This document shows positions 1 to 7,238 of a stretch of DNA of 64,000 nucleotides, piece by piece. The translations under genes were made by a program, and so were the position numbers. Source of the DNA: Paracoccus pantotrophus (GTDB lineage: Bacteria; Pseudomonadota; Alphaproteobacteria; Rhodobacterales; Rhodobacteraceae); the NCBI RefSeq assembly GCF_008824185.1, contig NZ_CP044423.1:509501-573500 (forward strand), read 5' to 3'. Every line of letters begins with the position of its first letter. Within the stretch, counting starts at the first letter, position 1. The notes below the pieces were generated by a model. The model did no database searches and was not told the DNA's origin. It worked only from the letters and a program-made list of their open reading frames with translations.

Positions 1-2
1 AT

Positions 3-1400
3 GCCGACCTTGCGGTGCTGGCCAAGGGGATGGGCCGGCAAGGGGCGGCATTCCTGGGCATCAACCCGGTCCATGCCGGCTTTCCGACCGAGCCGCAGCT
101 GTCCAGCCCCTATACCCCCTCGCATCGACGGCGGCTGAACGTGATCCACCTGCCCGGCGGCCCCGGCACCCCCGGCCCGCGCATCGACTATGCCCGCGAC
201 ATCCCCGCCCGCATGGCGGCCTTGCGGGCGGGATACGACGCCTTTCCCGGCGATCCGGCCTTCGACGCCTGGCAGGCGGCGGAGGGCGAGGGCCTGCAAC
301 GCTTTGCCCTGCATCAGGCGCTCTCGGCCCGGCTGGGGGCCTTCTGGGGCGACTGGCCGGCGACCCTCGCCTCGCCCGACACGCCCGCCGCCATCGCCGC
401 GCGGGCCGATCTGGCCGGCGAGATGCGCTTTCACGCCTGGCTGCAATGGCGGGCCGAGCGGGCCTTGGCGGCGGCCGGGCAGGCGGCGCGCGACGGCGGC
501 ATGGCGCATGGGCTCTATCTCGACCTCGCCGTCGGCACTCATCCCTTCGGCGCCGAGACCTGGGAGGACCGTGCCAGCTTCGCCTTCGGCGCCTCGCTCG
601 GTGCGCCGCCCGACGCTTTCGCCCCGCAGGGGCAGAACTGGAGCCTCGCGCCCTTCAGCCCCTTGGGTCTGCGTGCCCAAGCCTATGCGCCGCTGGCCGA
701 GACCCTGCGCCGCCAGCTGCAATTCGCCGGCGTGCTGCGCATCGACCACATCCTGGGTTTCGAGCGCGCCTATTGGGTGCCGGACGCCGCCCCCGGCGCC
801 TATGTCGCCATGCCGCGCGATGCCATGCTGGCCGTGGCCCGGATCGAGGCGGCGCGCGCCGGCAATGCGGTGCTCGTCGGCGAGGATCTGGGCAATATCC
901 CCGACGGCCTGCGCGAGGCGCTGGCGGCTTCCGGCATCCTCGGCTGCCGCGTGGCGATGTTCGAGCGCGAGGGCTGGCATCCGCCGGCCTTCCGCCCGGC
1001 CGAATCCTATGACCAGGGCGCCATCGCCAGCTTCTCGACCCACGACCTGCCGACCTGGCGCGGCTGGCGGCGTGGCGCCGACATCGCTGCCCGCGCCGGC
1101 ATCGCCGGGCAGGAAACCGCCGCCGGGCAGCAAGAACGCGCCGAGGAGGTCGTCGCCTTCGACCGGCTGCTGCCCGATCCCGGCTTGGACGCGCTGCACG
1201 GTTTCCTGGCCCGCACGCCGTCGCGTCTGGTGGCGGTGCAGGCGGAGCTGCTGCTCGACATGGCCGACCAGCCGAACCTGCCCGGCACGGTCGGCGAATA
1301 TCCGAACTGGCAGCTGCGCCTGCCGGTGGCGGCCGGGGATTTCCCGGCATTGCCCTCGGTCGCGCGGACTGCCAGCATCATGCGCGACCACGAACGCTAA
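3..1400 (+). CDS. malQ: 4-alpha-glucanotransferase (amylomaltase), 5' end outside the window
   Basis: The frame is open from base 3 and ends with TAA at 1400, so the N-terminal part lies upstream of the window. The product is a GH77 enzyme that transfers alpha-1,4-glucan segments between maltodextrins in the cytoplasm. Visible family marks are INPVHAGFP followed by SSPYTPSHRR near the start, the nucleophile region LRIDHILGFERAYWVP, the acid/base region VGEDLGNIPDGL, the STHDLPTWRGWRRG block, and the C-terminal LPGTVGEYPNWQLRLP. It sits 10 bases upstream of phosphoglucomutase, which fits a glycogen/maltodextrin operon whose earlier genes are not in view. Family assignment is secure; substrate in vivo is inferred. 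Confidence 0.95.
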   Translation, partial: ADLAVLAKGMGRQGAAFLGINPVHAGFPTEPQLSSPYTPSHRRRLNVIHLPGGPGTPGPRIDYARDIPARMAALRAGYDAFPGDPAFDAWQAAEGEGLQRFALHQALSARLGAFWGDWPATLASPDTPAAIAARADLAGEMRFHAWLQWRAERALAAAGQAARDGGMAHGLYLDLAVGTHPFGAETWEDRASFAFGASLGAPPDAFAPQGQNWSLAPFSPLGLRAQAYAPLAETLRRQLQFAGVLRIDHILGFERAYWVPDAAPGAYVAMPRDAMLAVARIEAARAGNAVLVGEDLGNIPDGLREALAASGILGCRVAMFEREGWHPPAFRPAESYDQGAIASFSTHDLPTWRGWRRGADIAARAGIAGQETAAGQQERAEEVVAFDRLLPDPGLDALHGFLARTPSRLVAVQAELLLDMADQPNLPGTVGEYPNWQLRLPVAAGDFPALPSVARTASIMRDHER

Positions 1401-1410
1401 GGAGAGGTCC

Positions 1411-3042
1411 ATGACCGTTCACACCGTCCCGACCCAGCCCATCGCGGGGCAAAAGCCCGGCACCTCGGGCCTGCGCAAGAAGACCTCGGTCTTCATGCAG
1501 CCGCATTACCTGGAAAACTTCGTGCAGGCGATCTGGAACGGCACCGGCGGCGCCGCGGGCAAGACCTATGTGCTGGGCGGCGACGGGCGCTATTTCGGCG
1601 ACCGCGCCGCGCAGGTCATCCTGCGCATGGCCGCGGCCAGCGGCGCGAAGAAGGTGATCGTCGGCCAGAACGCGCTGCTTTCCACCCCCGCCGCTTCGCA
1701 CCTGATCCGGCTGCGCGGGGCGGATGGCGGCATCATCATGTCCGCCAGCCACAATCCCGGCGGCCCGACCGAGGATTTCGGCGTCAAATACAATATCGGC
1801 AATGGCGGCCCGGCCCCCGAGCCGGTGACCGAGGCGATCTTCGAGGCCACCAAGACCCTGGCCGAATACCACATCCTCGACGCGCAGGACGTGGACCTGG
1901 CCACGCCGGGGACCAAGGCCCTGGGCGGCATGGAGGTCGAGGTCGTCGACCCGGTCGCCGATTATGCCGAGCTGATGCGCTCGATCTTCGATTTCGGCAA
2001 GATCCGCGCGCTGTTCGCCGACGGCTTCCGCATCCGCTTCGACGCCATGCATGCGGTCACCGGCCCCTATGCCAGGGCGATCCTGGAAGGCGAGCTGGGC
2101 GCGCCCGCGGGCTCGGTGGTGAATGCCGTTCCCAGTCCCGATTTCGGCGGCGGCCATCCCGACCCGAACCCGATCTGGGCCAAGGATCTGATGGATGCGA
2201 TGTTCGGGCCGGACGCGCCGGATTTCGGCGCCGCCTCGGATGGCGACGGCGACCGCAACATGATCGTCGGCCGCAACTGCTACGTGACGCCTTCGGACAG
2301 CCTGGCGGTGCTGGCTGCGAACGCCACGCTGGTCCCGGCCTATGCCGGCGGGTTGAAAGGCGTGGCGCGCTCCATGCCGACCTCGCGGGCGCTGGACCGG
2401 GTGGCCGAGCGCCTGGGCCTGGCCTGCTACGAGACGCCGACCGGCTGGAAATTCTTCGGCAACCTGCTCGACGCCGGCAAGGCGACGCTCTGCGGCGAGG
2501 AAAGCGCCGGCACCGGTTCGGACCATGTGCGGGAAAAGGACGGGCTCTGGGCGGTGCTGTTCTGGCTGAACCTGCTGGCCGAGCGCCGGCAGCCGGTGGC
2601 CGGGATCATGGCCGACCATTGGGCGAAATACGGCCGCAACTACTATTCCCGCCACGACTATGAGGCGGTGGATGCCGCGGCCGCGGCCGAGCTGATGCAG
2701 GCGCTGCGCGAGCGTCTGGCCGATCTGCCGGGCCAGGCCGCGGCCGGGCTGCGGATCGAGGCGGCGGACGAGTTCGCCTATGACGACCCGGTGGACGGCT
2801 CGCGCAGCGAGGGGCAGGGCCTGCGCATCATGACCGAGGGCGGCGGCCGCATCGTGCTGCGCCTGTCGGGCACCGGCACCGAGGGGGCGACGCTGCGCGT
2901 CTACCTGGAGCGGGTCGAGACCGATCCCGCCCGGATGCAGGACGATCCGCAACAGGCGCTGGCAGGCATCGTCGCCGCCGCCGAGGAAATCGCCGGCATC
3001 CGCGCCCGCACCGGCCGGGATGCGCCCGACGTCATCACCTGA
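1411..3042 (+). CDS. pgm: Phosphoglucomutase (alpha-D-glucose phosphate-specific)
   Basis: Interconverts glucose 1-phosphate and glucose 6-phosphate, linking glycogen breakdown to glycolysis. The 543-residue product has the phosphoserine loop SASHNPGG at residues 111-118 (catalytic Ser113), the metal-binding loop DGDGDRN and a C-terminal sugar-phosphate recognition loop (RLSGTGTEGATLR). The frame is open far upstream, but the ATG at 1411 directly follows a GGAGAG ribosome-binding site placed after the malQ stop, and it gives the normal family N terminus (GTSGLRKK at 18-25). Probably co-transcribed with malQ. Confidence 0.96.
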   Translation: MTVHTVPTQPIAGQKPGTSGLRKKTSVFMQPHYLENFVQAIWNGTGGAAGKTYVLGGDGRYFGDRAAQVILRMAAASGAKKVIVGQNALLSTPAASHLIRLRGADGGIIMSASHNPGGPTEDFGVKYNIGNGGPAPEPVTEAIFEATKTLAEYHILDAQDVDLATPGTKALGGMEVEVVDPVADYAELMRSIFDFGKIRALFADGFRIRFDAMHAVTGPYARAILEGELGAPAGSVVNAVPSPDFGGGHPDPNPIWAKDLMDAMFGPDAPDFGAASDGDGDRNMIVGRNCYVTPSDSLAVLAANATLVPAYAGGLKGVARSMPTSRALDRVAERLGLACYETPTGWKFFGNLLDAGKATLCGEESAGTGSDHVREKDGLWAVLFWLNLLAERRQPVAGIMADHWAKYGRNYYSRHDYEAVDAAAAAELMQALRERLADLPGQAAAGLRIEAADEFAYDDPVDGSRSEGQGLRIMTEGGGRIVLRLSGTGTEGATLRVYLERVETDPARMQDDPQQALAGIVAAAEEIAGIRARTGRDAPDVIT

Positions 3043-3062
3043 GCGCGTCCCGCGCGGCGGGA

Positions 3063-3401
3063 TCAGCCCGCCGCCAGCTCGTCCCAGCAGGCCAGCGCGT
3101 GGCCGGCATACATCAGGCCCGGCCCGCCGCTCATCTGGATCGCCATGGACAACACGTCGCCCAGTTCCTCGCGCGTGGCGCCGGCCTTCATCAGCGCCTC
3201 GACATGAAGCAGGATGCAGGGCTCGCAGCGCTGGACGATGGCCATGCCGACGGCGATGAATTCCTTGGTCTTGGCGTCCAGCACGCCGCCGTCATGCACC
3301 GCCTTGGACAGTGCGCCGAAGCCCTTGGTGGCGTCGGGGATGGCCTTGTTCATCACCCGCAATTCGCTGCGCATCTCGTCGATCTTTGCCTTGTAGCTCA
3401 T
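3063..3401 (-). CDS. AhpD-like carboxymuconolactone decarboxylase-family protein
   Basis: Small cytoplasmic protein of 112 residues with the AhpD/CMD fold signature C-x2-C-x3-H (Cys59, Cys62, His66 in QRCEPCILLH). Members with this motif usually act as thiol-dependent peroxide or disulfide reductases rather than decarboxylases. The frame extends upstream, but the ATG at 3401 gives the family N terminus (MSYKAKIDEM) and has a purine-rich stretch (GGAGTGCG) before it. A perfect FNR-type box lies 61 bases upstream of the start, suggesting oxygen-dependent control. The physiological substrate cannot be read from the sequence. Confidence 0.85.
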   Translation of the reverse strand: MSYKAKIDEMRSELRVMNKAIPDATKGFGALSKAVHDGGVLDAKTKEFIAVGMAIVQRCEPCILLHVEALMKAGATREELGDVLSMAIQMSGGPGLMYAGHALACWDELAAG

Positions 3402-3455
3402 GGTTCGCACTCCTTCTGGGCCGGGCATGGCTAGCCCGGCGCCGATCGCAACGGC

Positions 3456-3469
3456 TTGATCCAGATCAA
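3456..3469 (-). promoter_or_regulatory. FNR/FnrP/NNR-type box upstream of the AhpD-like gene
   Basis: The sequence TTGAT-CCAG-ATCAA is a perfect match to the FNR-family consensus TTGAT-N4-ATCAA. It is centred at about 3462.5 on the promoter side of the minus-strand gene that starts at 3401. If it acts as a class II site at -41.5, transcription would start near 3421, and a TAGCCAT sequence at 3426-3432 is correctly placed for a -10 element. Which CRP/FNR-family protein binds is not decidable from the site alone. Confidence 0.7.
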
Positions 3470-3504
3470 GGGAATTGCGAATTTTCGCAGGTTCGCGGCA
3501 AGGT

Positions 3505-4650
3505 TCAGACCCGGCGCCCGCGCACCCATGTCTCGCGCATGACCGGCGTATCCTCGTCCAGCATGGCAAAGCGGATCAGGTCGGCGCGCAGCCCCGGCGC
3601 CAGGCGGCCGCGGTCGGCCAATCCGGCCGCCTGGGCCGGGTTGGCCGTCACGCTTGCCATGGCGCGCGGCAGGTCGTCCCAGATCCGCGCCAGGATCAGC
3701 GCCCCGGCCAGGAGCCCCGCGGGCACGTAATCCGAGGACAGGATGTCGAGCTGCCCAACCCGTGCCAGATCCGCCGCCGAGACATTGCCGGAATGGCTGC
3801 CGCCGCGGATCAGGTTCGGCGCCCCCATCATCACCATGATACCGTGGTCGTGGCAGGCCGCCGCCGCCTCGGGCGTGGTCGGGAATTCGGCCAGCCGCAC
3901 GCCATGGCCGGCCGAAAGCGCGACATGTGCGGCCGTGGTGTCGTCATGGCTGGCCAGCACCGCGCCCAGCCGGTGCGCGATCTCGACCGCCGCCGCCTCG
4001 TGGCGGTCGCCGAAGCGGGCGCGCAGATCCTGCAGCCGGGCGACATGCTCGGCGAAGGCCGCGTCCGAGAGCTTGTACTTGCCCTGCACATATTGCGCGA
4101 GCTTCGAGATGTCGCGGAACTGGCGCTGGCCCGGTGTGTGGTCCATCAGGCTGATGATGCCGACCCGGTCCTCGGGGCCGAACTCGTCGAGTTCCGCCAG
4201 CAGGGTCTGCGAGCAGATCTCGGCGCGCAGGTGCAGGAAATGGCTGATGCGCAGCGCCCCCCGAGCCCGTAGCGCGGCCAGTTCATGCGCCAGTTCGCGG
4301 GCATATTTGTCGTAATCCTGGTCTGGCCCCTCGTTCGGGATCGAGCCCACGCGCATGGCGTCGAAGACCGTGGTGATGCCGCAGCCCGCCAGTTCGGCGT
4401 CATGCGCCAGGATGGCCCCGGCATGGGGCCAGTCCACGCCGGGGCGGGGACGGATGTGGCGTTCCAGGTTGTCGGTATGCAGCTCGACCATGCCGGGGGC
4501 AAGATAGTCGCCCTGCATGTCCAGCGCGCCGGCCGGCACGGCGCTGCCCGGCTGGATCGCGGCGATGGCGCCGTCCTCCAGCACCAGCGCGCCGGGGGTC
4601 ACGGTCTCGGGCAGGATCAGGCGGGCATTGGCAAGGATGGTGCGGGTCAT
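3505..4650 (-). CDS. phnM: Alpha-D-ribose 1-methylphosphonate 5-triphosphate diphosphatase
   Basis: PhnM is an amidohydrolase-superfamily enzyme of the carbon-phosphorus lyase pathway that removes pyrophosphate from ribose methylphosphonate triphosphate. The 381-residue product has the expected N-terminal metal site (ELHTDNLERH, His58-Asp60), the block TTVFDAMRVGS, the SLMDHTPGQRQF segment and the GAPNLIRGGSHSGN segment near the C terminus, all typical of PhnM. No other phn gene (phnGHIJKL, phnN, phosphonate ABC transporter) occurs in the window, so it is either an outlier of a locus elsewhere or has been recruited to a different phosphate or cyclic-amide substrate. The next gene downstream on the same strand is the AhpD-like gene, 103 bases away. 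Confidence 0.9.
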   Translation of the reverse strand: MTRTILANARLILPETVTPGALVLEDGAIAAIQPGSAVPAGALDMQGDYLAPGMVELHTDNLERHIRPRPGVDWPHAGAILAHDAELAGCGITTVFDAMRVGSIPNEGPDQDYDKYARELAHELAALRARGALRISHFLHLRAEICSQTLLAELDEFGPEDRVGIISLMDHTPGQRQFRDISKLAQYVQGKYKLSDAAFAEHVARLQDLRARFGDRHEAAAVEIAHRLGAVLASHDDTTAAHVALSAGHGVRLAEFPTTPEAAAACHDHGIMVMMGAPNLIRGGSHSGNVSAADLARVGQLDILSSDYVPAGLLAGALILARIWDDLPRAMASVTANPAQAAGLADRGRLAPGLRADLIRFAMLDEDTPVMRETWVRGRRV

Positions 4651-4734
4651 CGCGGGCCTTGGGGTTGCGGGGCAGGCCAGGGGTGGCCGATTGCGGCGCC
4701 ATGGTCAAGCGCGGTGGCTGCGAGATGGGGGCCG

Positions 4735-4812
4735 GGGGGCTTTGCCCCCACGCCGCGCCGGCCCCTCGACGGGGCCGGCGCGGCGTTCCCCCAGGATATT
4801 TGCACAAGAAAG
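4735..4812 (-). repeat. Intergenic hairpin repeat, copy A (with a second hairpin inserted)
   Basis: Read on the minus strand this begins with TTTCTTGTGCAAATATCCT, runs through a GGGGG tract, then a perfect 15-bp stem (4751-4765 with 4771-4785, 5-base loop) and ends in a GGGGGC/GCCCCC stem-loop (4735-4740 with 4744-4749). The leader plus the terminal C/G stem are shared with copies at 19983-20021 and 58229-58275. It lies between phnM and the sirtuin gene. It could act as a terminator-like structure, but no T-tract follows. Confidence 0.6.
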
Positions 4813-4829
4813 AAGCCGGAAGGCGGCGC

Positions 4830-5510
4830 CTAGGGGCAGAGCGCATCCACCCATTGCGGCACCACCTCGGTCGCGGCGCCGAGGCGGCGTTCGGCGAAGT
4901 CGCGGCTGACGGCCGAGGCAGCCAGGTTCAGCTCGATGGTATGGGCGCCGTTGCGGCGGGCGTGCTGGGCCAGGCCGGCGGCGGGATAGACTAGGCCCGA
5001 TGTGCCGATGGCGGCAAAGAGCTCGGCGCTTTCGACCGCCTTCCAGATCCGCTCCATGTGATAGGGGATCTCGCCGAACCAGACGATGTCGGGCCGGGCC
5101 AGGGCCTTGCCGCAGGCCGGGCAGGGATCGGGCGGGCGCATCACCAGCGCCGCCGGCCAGCGGTGGCCGCAGCCGGCGCAGAGCGCGCCGAGCAGGCTGC
5201 CATGCATGTGGATCACCTCGGCCGAGCCGCCGCGCTCGTGCAGGTCGTCCACGTTCTGCGTGACCAGGGTTAGCTCGTGCCGTTGCGCCAGCCGCGCCAG
5301 AGCCCGATGCGCCGCGTTGGGCCGGGCGCGGGCGGCATCGGCGCGGCGCTGGTTGTAGAAGCGATGCACCAGCGCCGGGTCGCGCCGAAAGCCCTCGGGC
5401 GTGGCGACGTCCTCGATGCGGTGCTCTTCCCACAGCCCGTCGGTGGCACGGAACGTCCTGATTCCGCTTTCGGCCGAGATGCCTGCCCCCGTCAGCACGG
5501 TGATGCGCAT
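4830..5510 (-). CDS. cobB: NAD-dependent protein deacylase (class III sirtuin, CobB type)
   Basis: Removes acyl groups from lysines using NAD. The 226-residue product has the NAD-binding TGAGISAESGIRTFR (7-21), TQNVDDLH (84-91), the catalytic His103 in IHMHGS and a Cys4 zinc site (Cys111, Cys114, Cys130, Cys133). Tyr52 and Arg55 in FYNQRR match the pair that binds succinyl-lysine in CobB and SIRT5, so desuccinylase activity is predicted as well as deacetylase activity. The frame continues upstream, but ATG 5510 gives the canonical start MRITVLTGAG and avoids overlapping the gene that ends at 5518. It is 7 bases downstream of the small secreted-protein gene, so the two are probably one transcript. 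Confidence 0.93.
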   Translation of the reverse strand: MRITVLTGAGISAESGIRTFRATDGLWEEHRIEDVATPEGFRRDPALVHRFYNQRRADAARARPNAAHRALARLAQRHELTLVTQNVDDLHERGGSAEVIHMHGSLLGALCAGCGHRWPAALVMRPPDPCPACGKALARPDIVWFGEIPYHMERIWKAVESAELFAAIGTSGLVYPAAGLAQHARRNGAHTIELNLAASAVSRDFAERRLGAATEVVPQWVDALCP

Positions 5511-5517
5511 CCCCGGC

Positions 5518-5823
5518 TCAGCGTGCGCAATAGGCCTCGGCCGCGGCGGCGAAATTCTTGTAGCGGGCCCAGAAGGCGTTGTCGGCATCGCTTTTCGACA
5601 TGCGCACTTCTTGCGCCGCATCGGCGTCGCGGAAGAAGCGCGCCGCGCGGCGCTGGTCCGAGCGCGACAGCGTCTGGTCGGCGACCTGCTGGATGCAGCG
5701 ACAGGCCTGGCCGTTGCGGGCGCCCCGCTCCGAACGGATGCAGGCGGAATCGATCGGGCCTGCCACGGCGAGCGGCGTGGTCAGCACCACCGCGGCGGCG
5801 GCGATCATCAATCGGTTGAACAT
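5518..5823 (-). CDS. Small secreted protein of the Rhodobacteraceae, function unknown
   Basis: The 101-residue product starts with a clear signal peptide (residues 1-20, cleavage likely after TPLAVA), followed by a short mature domain with four cysteines (IDSACIRSE, ACRCIQQ, AYCAR) and the block TLSRSDQRRAARFF. Similar proteins in relatives are sometimes labelled 'arginine transporter', but nothing here looks like a transporter: it has no membrane segment besides the signal. The ATG at 5823 is chosen because it places the signal peptide at the N terminus. It lies 7 bases upstream of the sirtuin gene. Confidence 0.75.
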   Translation of the reverse strand: MFNRLMIAAAAVVLTTPLAVAGPIDSACIRSERGARNGQACRCIQQVADQTLSRSDQRRAARFFRDADAAQEVRMSKSDADNAFWARYKNFAAAAEAYCAR

Positions 5824-5990
5824 CTCTGTCTCCTCGGCTCCTGCCACGGCAACGGGGCTGCGCACCCTCTTTCCGCCGCGCTCTTGTCCGGCGGAGCTTA
5901 GCAGAAGCCGCCCCTTGCCTCAATTGCGGCGGGGCGGCGCAGGGGGCCAAAGGATGGCGGCCGCGGGGGCGCGCGCCCCAAGATATGCGG

Positions 5991-6176
5991 TCAGGCCGGT
6001 TCGGGCGTATAGCCGGCGTCGCGAATCACCTCGGCCGCGCGGGCGGCATCCAGCCCCTCGACCGTGACGCTGCGGCTGGCGAGGTCGGTCGCGGCCCTGC
6101 CGCCCGCCTCGGCCACCGCCTTTTCGATGGCCGCCGTGCAATGGCCGCAGCTCATGTCCTCGACGCGGAATTTCAT
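5991..6176 (-). CDS. Heavy-metal-associated (HMA) domain protein, CopZ-like copper chaperone
   Basis: A 61-residue single-domain protein with the HMA metal motif M-S-C-G-H-C (Cys10, Cys13) and the ferredoxin-like layout of copper chaperones (SVTVEGLDA strand, DAGYTPE C-terminal strand). It is likely to bind Cu(I) in the cytoplasm. The usual partner, a copper P-type ATPase, is not in the window; the DMT transporter gene is divergent. A purine-rich GAAAGGAC sequence precedes the ATG at 6176. Confidence 0.88.
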   Translation of the reverse strand: MKFRVEDMSCGHCTAAIEKAVAEAGGRAATDLASRSVTVEGLDAARAAEVIRDAGYTPEPA

Positions 6177-6291
6177 CGGCCCGTCCTTTCACCCGTTTTT
6201 CGTCTGGCCCGGCCTTTCGCTTGTCCGGGAAGCAGCCTATGATCGCGTCGCGGCGCCACGGGCGCAACTCCCCCTCATGAGGCTGCGACCA

Positions 6292-7197
6292 ATGGTCACC
6301 GAAAACTTCCGTGGCGCGATCCTGATGGTCGTCTCGATGGTGCTGTTCGCCTTCGAGGACATGTTCATCAAGCTGCTTGCGGCCGAACTGCCCTATGCGC
6401 AGGTGCTGGCCCTGATCGGGCTTCTGGGCTTTCTTGCCTTTGGCGCCATGCTGAAGCTCAAGCGTGGGCGGCTGTTCACCCGCGACCTGGTCCGGCCCAT
6501 CGTGCTGTTTCGCAACCTGGCCGAGGCGGTTGGCTCGATCGGCATCGTCGTGGCGCTGGCGCTGACCGAGCTGTCCTCAACCTCGGCGATCATGCAGGCG
6601 CTGCCCCTGGCCATCGTGCTGGGCGCGGCGCTGTTTCTGGGCGAGCCGGTCGGCTGGCGGCGCTGGAGCGCGATCATCGTCGGCTTCCTGGGCGTGCTCT
6701 TGGTGATCCGGCCGGGACTGGCGGGGTTCCAGCCGGTGTCGCTGATGGCGCTGCTGGCGGTGGTGGGGCTGGCGGCGCGCGACATCGCCACCCGCCGCGT
6801 GCCGGCGCATATCCATTCCGACCAGCTGGCCGCCTCGGCCTTCTTCGCCATCCTGATCGCCGCGGTGCTGATGGGGCTGGTGCTGGGGCAGGACTTCGTC
6901 CTGCCCAGCCCGCGGCAATGGCTGCTGTTGCTGGCCTGCATCACCCTGGGCGTCGGCGGCTATGCGCTGCTGGTCACCGCAACCCGCGTGGGCGAGGCCT
7001 CGGCGCTTGCCCCCTATCGCTATGCAAGGCTGGTCTTTGCCCTGATCCTGGCCTTCCTGGTCTTCGGCGAGCGTCCGGATGCGCTGACGCTGACCGGCGC
7101 CGCGATCATCGTCGGCTCGGGCTGCTACACCATGTGGCGCGAGGCCGCGCTGCGCCGCCGCCGGCTGCGCGAGGCCGGTTTCGTCACCGCCTCATGA
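6292..7197 (+). CDS. DMT-superfamily (EamA) inner-membrane transporter
   Basis: About 301 residues with ten hydrophobic segments arranged as two EamA repeats; the second starts around LMALLAVVGLAARDIATRR. The family exports amino acids, nucleobases or other small metabolites; the substrate cannot be told. Two in-frame ATGs compete: 6277 (306 aa) has no ribosome-binding site, while 6292 has TGAGG about nine bases upstream and starts MVTENFRGAILM, so 6292 is preferred. The open frame before that has no features. lepA follows after 41 bases. Confidence 0.85.
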   Translation: MVTENFRGAILMVVSMVLFAFEDMFIKLLAAELPYAQVLALIGLLGFLAFGAMLKLKRGRLFTRDLVRPIVLFRNLAEAVGSIGIVVALALTELSSTSAIMQALPLAIVLGAALFLGEPVGWRRWSAIIVGFLGVLLVIRPGLAGFQPVSLMALLAVVGLAARDIATRRVPAHIHSDQLAASAFFAILIAAVLMGLVLGQDFVLPSPRQWLLLLACITLGVGGYALLVTATRVGEASALAPYRYARLVFALILAFLVFGERPDALTLTGAAIIVGSGCYTMWREAALRRRRLREAGFVTAS

Positions 7198-7238
7198 ACC
7201 CTCTTTCCGCAACGCCAAAGCCCTTGTATAGCCCGGCC

